Positions 21,820 to 33,421 of a stretch of DNA of 64,000 bases are shown here, piece after piece. Under the pieces are notes generated by a model, which saw nothing but the letters and a program-made list of their open reading frames with translations, was not told the origin of the DNA and made no database searches. Source of the DNA: Mytilus trossulus (Eukaryota; Mollusca; Bivalvia; Mytilida; Mytilidae); NCBI RefSeq assembly GCF_036588685.1, contig NC_086379.1, positions 72,261,727 to 72,325,726 of the forward strand, given 5' to 3'. Numbering within the stretch: the first letter of the stretch is position 1; every line of letters begins with the position of its first letter. A program made the translations under genes and the position numbers.

Positions 21820-24121
21820 TTCTAAAATTACACAACTTTTTCATCCAGTTGAAGCTATCTGGGGGCCGTTGAAACAATTCACCATGCACAATACTTTTTA
21901 ATGAGACCCGTTTTAACTTATTGTAAATACTTTAAACAAATTAATTTTTTACTTTTTCAATTTTCAATTTCGAAAAATAGTGGATCATACTCTATTAAAG
22001 TTTCTTGATGATCGCTTTCTAAAGTTTTTCCTCCATCAGCTCTCTAGTAAAAAACCTTTATTTTCAGTCGCATGACCCAAACAGAAAGTTGTACATACAG
22101 TGTATGACTGTTTTTCCCAGATTGGACTAAATAGCGATAATTAAATAAAGTGTAATTTCCGGGATTGTTGAAAACTTGCATATTCATCACTATCTGATTT
22201 TGTGGTTTTAACAATCCAGACAGACAAATAGCAATAAGGTGTTTAGAAAAACATGACCTAAAACCTCCTTCATATAAGACAAAAAACATGGGAACTCATA
22301 CTGAATGGTCAAATGTGTTCAATATGAAAATTTGGTAAAATCACAAATCAGCCGTTAATGTAAATGGACTATAAGTATGACTTTTGAGCAAATTTAAAGG
22401 GAAATGACGGGGAAGGGGCAAATTAGCTTTCAAGGGGAGCAAATGCTGTTTAAATTGGTAAGCGGGTTATAAATATAGAGGGAAAGTGGAGTCGACATCT
22501 TTTTAGAATTTAGATACATGTAAATATAACTTATGTAGACTTACCTTCTAATTCTATAGAGTCACTATTTTATGATATTTTTCTTTTTGTTTTTAGGTTT
22601 GCATATCAGTAGTCCAAGTGAATTAGAAATAGTTCCGAGTTCTAAGACTATTAAAAAAAAACACACACACAACTCGGAACTATTTCTAATTCACTTGGAC
22701 TACTGATATGCAAACCTAAAAACAAAAAGAAAAATATCATAAAATAGTGATTGAAATATTCATAACACTTTAAAAGGATAATTCAGACACGTGTTACACG
22801 GGGAGCATGTTTGTTTACAAATAATAATGTCACGTGATCGCACACTGACCTCGCATGCTGCATCGCCCTTACAATTCACTAATACATGTACATAACCATT
22901 TTCATGCAAACATGCAACGTGAATGTGATTGGTTATCAAATAATACAAAAATAATGCATGAACCGTTGAAGAAGAAATTATTTCATCATATAGATTGGAT
23001 TTTCACTTTCGACACGAATAGGTCGAGTTGACATTCCTGTCATCGGAGATAGTATTGAGATAAATGGGATAAAACGGACCGTCAAAAAGGTCTAGAGAAT
23101 CACATCAGTAGAACTTTAACATAAATAAGTAATACTTGCCAACATTTCTCTAATTGATAACCTATAGAACTGAAATTTCACAAAAATACCGGTAAATAAT
23201 TTTGTTGTGATGCTGGTTAAATTGGCGCTAAATAAATATTCTTACTCCTATTGCTTCATGTAAAAAAAAATGTATAGAATTGAATTCGACTACAGTTCAG
23301 AATAAAAAAACGTGAATATGCAAAAGCCAGGTAATATGTTAATGATAAAGTGTGTATAAATTTTCGTAAACGAAGTTACCCGTATACTTCCCCAAGAATT
23401 ACATTTGAGCGCAAAGTTCTGAGTGTATGTGTGATTTGGTTGGTTTATGTAACAACATAATTTAGACTGGGATCCTGGCTAATCTTGACCTTACGACGCG
23501 CAGCTAGATTGGGCCGGATCCCAGGCTAATGTAACATCGTAGAACTCAGGGTAACGGAATTTTTTGCGTTGCTATAAGATCATTGAGGCCATCTATTTTT
23601 ATTGCGGGTTCCACATATTTAAATCGGAATTATATAAAAAATGGAATGTTGTGAGCAGAATCAAAACAGAAATGATGAACACTGCAACATTTCCAGAAAA
23701 ATATAAATAGGATGGAGGATCTGTGTATTCACATTATTTGTAAAACTCTCCTTATTCATGTGAAGCGTGTGCTTTACATCGAGGCTTATTCTTTACATCG
23801 AGGCTTATTATGCTAATCATTGACGCCACAGTACTTCAACCAATCAGACAATGTTTATTTGGCAATTTTGGGGCATTCGATCGATTTTAACTCAGATTTT
23901 GGAATATTTCAATCGAAATTATAGAAAAATGGAATGTTGCTGGTACATATAAAATAGAAAATGATGAATACTTTTAGCTAAAGATAATTTGGATGGGGGT
24001 TCTGTGTATTCACATTATTTGCACAACTCTCCTTACTGATGCCATATTTTGGAATTTCCGTGACCTAAATGGTTCGCGAAAATTAATATTTTTATATATA
24101 GTATAGTAATCAGTACATGGT
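21820..24121. mobile_element. ~2.3-kb insertion inside the LINE
   Basis: The LINE reading stops after a KPDEF-like string near 21815 and resumes in register at NKLRTYRQL near 24124. The material between is therefore a later insertion. It contains a perfect 80-bp inverted repeat (22562-22750) and a ~130-bp direct duplication (about 23610-23760 and 23895-24040, both with GTGTATTCACATTATTTG). It also has an 18-bp tandem TTTACATCGAGGCTTATT pair near 23775-23810 and an inverted pair on GGGATCCTGGCTAAT (23468-23530). No transposase or other gene was recognised. The exact ends are uncertain by tens of bases. Confidence 0.6.
22562..22750. repeat. Perfect 80-bp inverted repeat with 29-nt loop
   Basis: 22562-22641 and 22671-22750 are exact reverse complements. 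The loop contains an (AC)n run. Within each arm, TAGTCCAAGTGAATTAG marks a boundary resembling the ends of the TAGTCC hairpin elements at 49411 and 57216, and the palindrome extends another 49 bp outside it. No coding capacity. Confidence 0.92.
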
Positions 24122-24579
24122 AATAAGCTAAGAACATATAGACAGCTTAAAGAAAATTATAAATTGGAAACCTATTTATTGTTAAATATAGACAGAAAAG
24201 TAATAGGGCATTTTGCTAAAATTCGTATAAGTAATAGTGTTCTTAGAATTGAACAAGTGCGTCACACTAAAACCCCTGTAGAAGAAATAATTTGTCCTTT
24301 GTGTCTCTTAGAAGTAAAAGATGAATTTCATTTCACTTTAAAATGTACAAAACTAAATATAATTAGAGACCAATTGTTTTCCAAAATTAGTGAAATAGTT
24401 CCCTCTTTTTTCAGTATGACTAATGAAGCAAGATTTAAATTTTTGTATACGTGTGTTGAGACTGATATAATTAGAATTACTGTTAAATTTATAAGCGACA
24501 TGTACATTTCTAGAAATGCTTTATTAAGCACTAAATAACTTTGTGGTACCACCTTCGCATATAATGTTTATAAATTTGG

Positions 24580-24725
24580 TATGATATATATATATATATG
24601 TTTGTATGTTTGTGTATAACAAATTTGTATTGTCTTGGTATCAATACTGTAATTTTGGATTTTAAACCAATAAAATTTACTTACTTACTTACTTACTTTA
24701 CTTTCTTACTTACTTTACTTACTTA
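24580..24725. repeat. AT microsatellite and TTAC-rich microsatellite
   Basis: An alternating AT run at 24584-24600, and a (TTAC)n/(TTACTTTAC)n run from about 24680 to 24725, which is the 3' tail of the LINE. Confidence 0.9.
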
Positions 24726-24747
24726 CAACAAAATTAATTTGAATATA

Positions 24748-24955
24748 CTGTGGATTCGTTTATTTCCGTGGGTACCAATTTTCGTTGATTGAGGGAAACC
24801 ATCCTATTCGTGGATATTTAAATTCGTGGTTTTGACAAAGTCTGCATTAATTCCTATAGAAAATTTGTAATTCGTTGAACATTTAAATTCGTGGTTCACC
24901 TGTACCCATGAAATCTACGAAAATTAGTATCCAACGAATAATAATGAATCAGCAG
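24748..24955. mobile_element. 208-bp palindromic MITE, copy 1 (TA target)
   Basis: Flanked by TA on both sides. The ends are CTGTGGATTCGTTTATTT and the complement-like AATAATAATGAATCAGCAG. The interior repeats AAATTCGTGGTT in near-palindromic order. A second copy of exactly the same length is at 36414-36621. The corresponding place in duplication copy 1 (about 15440) lacks it. TA duplication suggests mobilisation by a Tc1/mariner-type transposase. No coding. Confidence 0.8.
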
Positions 24956-24978
24956 TATAATTCTCAATCACACAGGTA

Positions 24979-25273
24979 ACAAGAATTTGTCCACAGTAAA
25001 CGGATGCCCCACTCGCACTATCATTATCTATGTTTACTGGACCGTGAAATTGGAATAAATTCTCTAATTTGGCATTAAGATAAGAATGATCTTATCAAAG
25101 GGAACATGTATACTAAGTTTCAAGTTGATTGGACTTCAACTTCATCAAAAACTACCTTGACCAAAAACTTTAACCTGAAGTGTAACAGACGGACGTCCGA
25201 ACAGACGGACGGACGAACGAACGGACACACAGACCAGAAAACATAATGATCCTCTACTTTCGTAGGTGGGGCA
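24979..25273. mobile_element. ~295-bp repeat insertion with GGAC-rich tail
   Basis: It interrupts CACAGGTA|AAAATGAT, which is contiguous in copy 1 near 15470. It includes CTACCTTGACCAAAAACTTT and a run of ACGGACG(A/G) units (25190-25230) typical of dispersed molluscan repeats. A related GGAC-rich tail is seen at 45285-45330. Confidence 0.65.
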
Positions 25274-25910
25274 TAAAAATGATGGATTACATTGTTGATT
25301 GTAAAAGAGTTAGTTAGCTAAGGGCCATATTTGGCCCTGATTATAAAGTTCAATGATACAAGACAAAAATGTTTTAGAGACATGTGAGAAAGTTAATAAA
25401 TAGAACTATTCTAATTCTAACACGTTGATTTTTACATTCCAAAAAGGTTAAGATAAGAGATTTGGGTGAAAATCTGCTGAATTTTAACCAAATTAAGGAC
25501 CAGGAAACATAGAGCGCAGATGTCGACAAACTAAATATTCAAATTAGAGATGAAATACCTACACACATTATTTTAAAAGATCTTTGTTGTCGATGTATGG
25601 TCTCTATGTTTCCCGTCCAATAATCTATGGAAATTTGCCTATTTCCATTGATTTTTTCGTAGAAATATAATATGAGTACAACTTGTGACGTCATCATAAA
25701 ACGCAGGAACATAATTTTTCAACAAAATGGTTTCTTTCCTATCTTATCACTGTATTAGCTATAATTTATTGTGATATTGCTCAATAAATCCTAACTTGAA
25801 ATTTTCGTAAAAAAGGCCATTTTAGGACCTTACCGAACTTACTCCTTTGAATAAGAAGACATATTTTTTACAATGTATGTACATGGTAACATACACATAA
25901 CTCTGCATTT

Positions 25911-26640
25911 TTATACGACCGCAAACATTTTAATTTTTTGGTCGTATATTGGTATCACGTTGACTTCGTCGTCTGCGTTGTCCGAATACTTTTGGTTTTC
26001 GCACTATAACTTTAGTTTAAGTAAATAGAAATCTATGAAAGTTAAACACAAGGTTTATGACCATAAAAGGAAGGTTGGGATTGATCTTTTAAGTTTTGGT
26101 TCTAACTGTTTAGGAATTAGGGGCCAAAAAAGGGCCCAAATAAGCATTATTCTTTTGCACAATAACTTTAGTTTAAGTAAATAGAAATCTATGAAAGTTA
26201 AACACAAGGTTTATGACCATAAAAGGAAGGTTGGGATTGATTTTTTAAGTTTTGGTTCTAACTGTTTAGGAATTAGGGGCCAAAAAAGGGCCCAAATAAG
26301 CATTATTCTTTTGCACAATAACTTTAGTAAAAGTGAATAGAAATCAATGAAATTTAAACACAAGGTTTATGAACACAAAAGAAAGATTGGGATTGATTTT
26401 GGGAGTTGAGATCCCAACAGTTTAGGAATTAGGGACCAAGAAGGGGCCAAAATAAGCATTTTTCTTGGTTTTCGCACCATAACTTTAGTTTAAGTAAATA
26501 GAAATCTATGAAATTTAAACACAAGGTTTATGACCATAAAAGGAAGGTTTGGATTGATTTTGGGAGTTTTGGTCCCAATAGTTTGGGAATAAGGGGCCCA
26601 AAGGGTCCAAAACTAAACTTTGTTTGATTTCATATATTTT
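25911..26640 (+). repeat. Repeat family A, copy 2
   Basis: Starts TTTTTATACGACCGCAAA, then GGTCGTATATTGGTATCACG and three to four ~165-bp units with AGAAATCTATGAAA. It stops abruptly near 26640, where unrelated AT-rich sequence begins. Confidence 0.85.
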
Positions 26641-27003
26641 TATGTATTATACTAACTTTTTATTGCATTTTTATTACCTTTACACTTTTTTTTTTAAGAC
26701 ATTTCTCATGCCTATTTTTTCCTTTTTATTTCCTTTACTCTTTTTATTTTTAGACATAAAGCTATTAGTATTATTTTTAAATTGAAGCACTCCTGTTGAT
26801 TTGCTTTTAATACTTTTTTGTTTGTCAAAATTAGGTTATATTTTTAAAATCATTTTTGATGAATAAGTTTTGATTTTCATATATTTAGTCGTACTTTTTT
26901 TTATGGTTTCTATTTTTAAAAATGCATTGTAAAGCGCTTAGAGTAAATGTTTTTTTTTTTAGATAAGCCCTATATAAGCCTTGTAAATTATAATAATAAT
27001 AAT
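26640..27003 (+). mobile_element. AT-rich insertion ending in a SINE/LINE-type tail
   Basis: T-rich sequence ending with TGTAAAGCGCTTAGAG, then CCTATATAAGCC, then (AAT)n. The 'AAGCGCTTnGAG ... TATATAA' motif followed by a trinucleotide tail is a common 3' end of LINE/SINE elements in animals. It splits family A sequence into copies 2 and 3. Confidence 0.5.
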
Positions 27004-28966
27004 CAACCAGATGCTCCGCAGGGCGTAGCTTTATACGACCACAGAGTTTGAACCCTGAACGGTTGGGGCAAGTATGGACACAACATTTAAGCTGGATTCC
27101 GCTCTAAATTTGGATTGTGATTAAATAGTTGACACAGCATAGGTTTCTGACACAGAACGAATGTATTCAAATGAACTTAAAATTTTTGTTTTCTCTTAGA
27201 GAAATTCACTATGCTGTTGAATATTAATCCTCTCAAAAAAATGTTTGAAGAAATTTTCTTTTTATTTATGAAATTTCAAATGAGAAAAATTGAACCCAAT
27301 TTTTTAATCACATCCCCCTTTCCCTTATTCCAAAACTAATTTCAATTAAAATATTCTAATGGAGTTTGCAACAATTACGACTCATTTAAATACATCATAA
27401 AATATTAAGATGTAAAAAAACTGCTTGTTATCACTGAATGGTAAAGATTATTTAAATTTATCAGTTGGTAGTAAAAAGTGAATAAACATTGTATATTGTA
27501 TATAACAAAGATTTAAGTTGATTCTGGACAAAGAAAGATAACTCCAATTAAAAAAAATTCTTGCAGATATTTCTTGCTTACTATACTGGAGAAAGAAAGA
27601 TAACTCTTAATTAAAAAAATTTTGCTATTTCACAATATTGTGAAATTAGATATTTCTTGCCATTGCACAATACTGTGCAATTGAAAAGACTTGCTATTGC
27701 ACAATACTTAATATAATAATTTTAGATCCTGATTTGGACCAACTTGAAAACTGGGCCCATAATCAAAAATCTAAGTACATGTTTAGATTCAGCATATCAA
27801 AGAGGCCCAAGAATTTAATTTTTGTTAAAATCAAACTTACTTTTATTTTGGACCCTTTGCACTTTAATTTAGACCAATTTTAAAACTGGACCAAAAATTA
27901 AGAATCTACATACACAGTTAGATTTGGCATATCAAAGAACCCCAGTTATTCAATTTTTGATGAAATCAAACAATGTTTAATTTTGGACCTCGATTTGGGC
28001 CAACTTGAAAACTGGGCCAATAATCAAAAATCTAAGTACATTTTTAGATTCAGCATATCAAAGAACCCCAAGGTTTCAATTTTTGTTAAAATCAAACTAA
28101 GTTTAATTTTGGAACCTTTGGACCTTAATGTAGACCAATTTGAAAACGGGACCAAAAATTAAGAATCTACATACACAGTTAGATTCGGCATATTAAAGAA
28201 CCCCAATTATTCAATTTTGATGAAATCAAACAAAGTTTAATTTTGGACCCTTTGGGCCCCTTTTTCCTTAACTGTTGGGACCAAAACTCCAAAAATCAAT
28301 ACCAATTTACCCTTTTATAGTCATAAACCTTGTGTTTAAATTTCATAGATTTCTATTTACTTATACTAACGCTATGGTGCGAAAACCAAGAAAAATGCTT
28401 ATTAGGGTCCCTTTTTGGCCCCTAAATCCTAAACTGTTGGGACCGAAACTCCCAAAATCAATACCAACCTTCCTTTTGTGGTCATAAACATTGTGTTTAA
28501 ATTTCATTGATTTCTATTTACCTTTACTAAAGTTATTGTGCGAAAACCAAGAATAATGCTTATTTGGGCCCTTTTTTGGCCCCTAATTCCTAAACTGTTG
28601 AAACCGAAACTCCCAAAATCAATCCCAACCTTTCTTTTGTGGTCATAAACCTTGTGTCAAAATTTCATAGATTTCTATTAACTTAAACTAAAGTTATAGT
28701 GCGAAAACCAAGAAAATGCTTATTTGGGCCCTTTTTGGCCCCTAATTCCTAAAATGTTGGGACCAAAACTCCCAAAATCAATACCAGCCTTCCTTTTATG
28801 GTCATAAACCTTGTGTTAAAATTTCATAGATTTCTATTCACTTTTACTAAAGTTAGAGTGCGAAAACTAAAAGTATTCGGACGACGACGACGACGTCGAC
28901 GACGCCAACGTGATAGCAATATACGACGAAAATTTTTTCAAAATTTGCGGTCGTATAAAAATTGAA
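27004..28966 (-). repeat. Repeat family A, copy 3 (inverted)
   Basis: The element in reverse. It opens with the 3' end CCAGATGCTCCGCAGGGCG, then GCTTTATACGACC, and runs through the CAATACTGTGCAATTG array (27620-27710), the 'GGCATATCAAAGAACCCC' section and the ~165-bp units. It ends at GCGGTCGTATAAAAATTG (28948-28966). A (GAC)n-like run sits at 28880-28905. Confidence 0.85.
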
Positions 28967-30125
28967 TAATTGGGGTTCTTTGATATGCCAAATCTAACTG
29001 TGTATGTAGATTCTTTATTTTTGGTCCCGTTTTCAAATTGTTCTACATTCAGGTCCAAAAGGTCCAAAATTAAACTTAGTTTGATTTTTACAAAAAATTG
29101 AATCCTAGGGGTTCTTTGATATGGTGAATCTAAAAATGTACTTAATTTTTTTTATTATTGGCCCAGTTTTCAAGTTGGCCCAAATCGGGGTCCAAAATTA
29201 GACTTTGTTTGAATTCATCATAAATTGAATAATTGGGGTTCTTTGATATGCCAAATCTAACTGTGTATGTAGATTATTAATTTTTGATCCCGATTTCAAA
29301 TTGGTCTACATTTAAAGTCCAAAGGGTCCAAAATTAAATTAAGTTTGATTTTAACATAAATTGAATTCTTGGGATTCTTTGATTTGCTGAATCTAAACAT
29401 GTACTTAGATTTTTGATTATGGGCCTAGTTTTCAAGTTGGTCCAAATCATGATCCAAAATTATCGTAATAAGTATTGTGCAAAAGCGAGAAATTTTCAAT
29501 TGCATAGTATTCAGCAATAGCTAGAAATATCTAATTGCACAATATTGTGCAATATCAAGAAATTTTCAATATTCTATGAAAATTTGAGTTATCTTTCTTT
29601 GTCCAGAATAATAGTTGAATCAACTTGAATCATTGTTTTATATAATGTACAATGTATACTCACTTTTATTACCAACTGATAAATTAAAACAATCTTTACC
29701 ATTCAGTGATAACAAACACTTTTTAACATTTTAATATTTAATGATGTATTTAAATGAGTAGTTATTGTTAAGGGCCATTAGAAATTTGAATTGAGATCAG
29801 TTTTGGAATAAGGGAAAGGGGGATGTGAAAGAAAAAAATATTAGTATTCAACAGCATAGTGAATTGCTCAAAGACAAAACATAAAAATTAAATTCATTAG
29901 ACCACATTCATTCTGTGTCAGAAACCAAAGCTGTGTCAACTATTTAATCAAAATCCAAATTGAGAGCTTAATCCAGCTTGAATGTTGTGTCCACACTTGC
30001 CCCAACCGTTCAGGGTTCAACCTCTGCAGTCGTATAAAGCTTGAATGTTGTGTCCACACTTGCCCCAACCGTTCAGGGTTCAACCTCTGCAGTCGTATAA
30101 AGCTGCACCCTGCGGCACATCTGGT
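28967..30125 (+). repeat. Repeat family A, copy 4
   Basis: Direct orientation, entering at the GGGGTTCTTTGATATGCC section and ending at GTCGTATAAAGCTGCACCCT and CACATCTGGTTT. A 66-bp piece near its end is tandemly duplicated (AATGTTGTGTCCACACTTGC at 29981 and 30043). Confidence 0.85.
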
Positions 30126-31716
30126 TTTTATTATGGGCCCAGTTTTCAAGTTAGTAAAAATTGGTGTCCAAAATTAAACTTTGTTTGATTTCAACAAAAA
30201 TTGAATATAAGGGGTTCTTCGATATGCAGAATCTAACCATGTATTTAGATTTATGATATTTGTGCCCGGTTATCAAATTGGTCCACAGTGAAGTCTAAAG
30301 GGTCCAAAATTGAACTTCATTTGATTTCATAAAAAATTGAATTCTTAGGGTTCTTTGATATGCTAAATCTGACCAGGTTTTTAGATGTTGGATAGTGGAA
30401 TACCACAAAAGGATGGTAAGAATTGTTTTTCAGAGTTATGGCTCAAACCGTTAAGGAAAATAAGGTGCAAAAAAGGGGGGAAAAGGGTTTTCAGGTAAAT
30501 GGACAATTACTTAAGTACAAAACATAATTTAAAAGTAGTGTAAGGTTGGTAAACTAATTAACAATCGTTTGAATATCTCACCTAAACTGCTTTTAAATTA
30601 TGTATATTGGAAATTTGCCAAAAACTTTAGTTTAATGAACTTCATTGGAAATTTGCCAAAACAAAATGTTGCTGATGAAGCTTTTTTGTTTATCTTACCT
30701 AAACTGCTTTAAAAGAATGTAAATTGGAAATTTGTCAATAACTTTAGTTTAATAAACTTCATTGGAAATTTGCCAATATAAAATGTTGCTGATGAAGCTT
30801 TTTTGTTTATTTTTAGCCATGATTATTATTCTTTGAAAATTGGAGTTATCTTTTTTTGTCCAGAATAGCAGTTGAATCAACTTTAATCAATGCTATATAC
30901 AATATAGAATGCAATATTCACTTTTACTACCAACTGATAAGTTAAATCAATCTTTGCCATTCAGTAATTACAAGAACTTTGATTACCAAAAACAATCTTT
31001 GCCATTCAGTAATTACAAGCACTTTGATTACCATTCTAGGACTATGCCTCTTTACGAGTGGGAAAATTGAAAGATTTTTTTAGTTTCTGTTCTCTTAACT
31101 TAAGTTTGTACAACTATATTTTATGAAATGTTTATATAATTCTTAGTACCTCTAAACTCAGTTCAAGTTCAATTTTTGGCAGCTTCACTTTTACAGTTCT
31201 TGATTTATGTCCCCTTTTAACCTTTCTAGCAAGTGGGGGCATCATCTGTGTCCCTTTGGACACATTCCCCATTTATTTTTTTAGAAGTTACTATTAATAA
31301 AAATAAATTTTAACCATGACAAAGTATATTCTAATATTTTATGATGTATTTAAATGAGTGAGTTGTTGCAGACTCCATCAGAAATTTGAATTGGGATCAT
31401 TTTTTGAATAAGGGAAAGGGGGAGATGAAACAAAATGGTGGGTGGGGGGTCAATTTTCAGATTTCAGAAATAAAAATTTTGCTCCAGTCCTTTTCTTCAA
31501 ATATTTTTTTGGAAGAGGATTAATATTAAACAGCATGGTGAATTGCTCAAAATTCATTTCATTTATTCTGTGTCAGGAACTTATGCTGTGTCAACTATTT
31601 AATAACAAACCAAATTCAGAGCTGAATCTAGCTTCAATGTTTTGTCCATACTTGCCCCAGGGGTTCAGGGTTCAACCTCTGCAGTCGTATAAAGCTGCGC
31701 CCTGCGGAGTATCTGG
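30126..31716 (+). repeat. Repeat family A, copy 5 (diverged)
   Basis: Begins with GGGCCCAGTTTTCAAGTT and GGGTTCTTCGATATGC sections. It contains a direct duplication around TTGGAAATTTGCCAA (30605-30800) and ends GTCGTATAAAGCTGCGCCCT, then GGAGTATCTGG. More diverged than copies 1-4. Confidence 0.75.
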
Positions 31717-33269
31717 ATTAAGTCTGGTGTTCCAGAAGGGTTACTGTTGAATGATACAGACTCAGAACTACACTTCATGAGTGTATTTTTCTGTCAGGTG
31801 AGCAATTGGCATGTGGAAGCCACAAGTTTTTTGTACTCCCTCACAAAATGACAAATTTATCTCAATCATGTATACCAGTCCTGGCATTTATATGGGGAGA
31901 TGAACATTAAAATACACAGCTTGTGTTCAGCATAATGTCTACCTGTGACTTAACATTTCCAAGTTCACTAAAACCTAAAACTGTCAAATACTTCTTCAAT
32001 AAAATGGTATAAACAAGTAACAAAATAATACTAATTCTTTAATATTTCAAATAATATATTACAATTTATCATAGTACAAAGAAAATAATTATGAACAGAC
32101 CGTACATAATTAGTGCCTAAAACATTCCTAAAGAGCAACAGTAAAAAAAAGTAAACTAAAAACAAGAATATATGTCCCACTTGCATGATAAAAAAAAATA
32201 GTGAAGAATTAGTTTCAGATTTTTGTAAATACTTTAAATATGATTTCGAGGTTTGTTTAAACCCTAATTCAGCATATTAAACAGGTTTATTAAACAGTTA
32301 CTTTCATAATAAACAAAACAACATCTATCAGAAATCAAAACTTAAACCTGATGGAGGGACAGATACACAGACCAGAAAACATGAGTTTTTTTTACTATCT
32401 GTCATCAAAATTGTATCTATTACAAAAAAGTTTATCACAATTCAATCGAAGGTTAACAAAAAGTAGTCCTTCTCAATAAGACTAATATTGAGTGCATGAG
32501 GAATATAATTCTAACCAGTCTTAAAAGATTTAACAAAAGCAAAACAAAAAGGACAATATACTTTATACACATAATATTGAAATAACAAACAGTATACATA
32601 AACATAGTCATTAAAAAATGTCTATCATTAGCTGGAGGCCATATTGCTTTTATTCTTCCTTAGTCATAACAATATTTGGAAATCAGGTATGTTTTCCCCA
32701 TCACTTATGCACAGTGACAGGTAATGCAAACAGTAATCTTAATAAAATTATGACTCAATTAGGACACAATTGCTTTTAAAATTGAAATGGATAAATTAAT
32801 TGATGTACTTTATTCCTAAATCAACTAACACTGTTACCATATCCATTGTTTTCTCAAAAGTGATGGATATTTTAAGATGAAAGATGAGAATCAGATCAAC
32901 AAGTTGGGAAAATAAATAAAAAACAGATACATACAAATAGTTATAAAATATTGTGTCTATGCTGCTTATTTGTTTCTTCTCCAGGAACATCGAAATAGGA
33001 GAAGTGACCTAGGTATTAATAGTTCATTATTATACATAATGCCACCTCTACAATGCAGAAAATCTTTGCAGTTTTGACACAGTATGGTGCATGGCAAACA
33101 ATTTCTTTGTTTAACGACTGATATGTTTTTGTTTATAAAAAGGATGCTTTAAATCTTACCAGTACTTATTTTAAAGAACTTTTGCCTTCCTATATATTGA
33201 TACAATACTGGCTATGCTATCATAAGAAAGTTTGTACCAAAAATGAATTGCTATATTGTATATATGAGA
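31717..33269 (-). other. Probable MICU1 3' UTR and downstream flank
   Basis: Follows the MICU1 stop codon on the minus strand. Unique-looking AT-rich sequence without repeats of the families above. Candidate AATAAA signals on the minus strand are at 32814-32809 and 32654-32649. The true cleavage site cannot be chosen from sequence alone. Confidence 0.5.
32809..32814 (-). terminator. Candidate MICU1 polyadenylation signal AATAAA
   Basis: Canonical hexamer on the minus strand about 455 bases after the MICU1 stop codon. A second copy is at 32649-32654. Confidence 0.35.
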
Positions 33270-33421
33270 TCATTCTAAGAAAGCCGAGGTTTGAGATTTT
33301 GCACATTTCCAAGCTGCCGATATAAGTTTAGTAAATCCAGTATCTTTAGGTTTCTCTAGTCCTCGCATCACTCTTTGTTTCATCACAGATATAAATTCTT
33401 TATTACTCAGCTGGCCATCAT
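33270..33421 (-). CDS. MICU1: MICU1 coding exon 11 (end of EF-hand 2, C-terminus, stop)
   Basis: TTTTTAG acceptor. It completes the EF-hand 2 loop as DGQLSNKE, then encodes [18 protein letters not shown] and the C-terminal helix with WKCAK, stopping at TGA 33272-33270. Confidence 0.95.

Larger units (their letters stand above)
21079..24725 (+). mobile_element. 5'-truncated LINE (non-LTR retrotransposon) with TTAC-rich tail
   Basis: The left junction (TTGATTACATA ending about 21078) and right junction (ACAAAATTAATTTGAATA from about 24726) are contiguous in duplication copy 1 near 15405-15425, apart from ~15 bases lost. The element enters in the middle of a reverse transcriptase: WDLTVNLDKTKVMIFNKSGK, then YKYFGILF (21096-21395). 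After a frameshift and deletion it continues KFAKTLIGVNKSAVNLAVL (about 21450), is interrupted at about 21820-24121, and resumes NKLRTYRQLKENYKLE. The close is a Cys/His tail CPLC..DEFHFTLKC and a stop at 24538. A TTAC-rich microsatellite forms the 3' tail. Clade not assigned. Confidence 0.85.
18380..25910. repeat. Segmental duplication, copy 2 (broken gene plus later insertions)
   Basis: Aligns with 12680-16240 but is twice as long because of insertions at 21079-24725, 24748-24955 and about 24979-25273. The flanks of each insertion join up in copy 1. The end at 25911 runs straight into family A repeat sequence. Small indels and substitutions are frequent, so the duplication is not recent. 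Confidence 0.82.
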
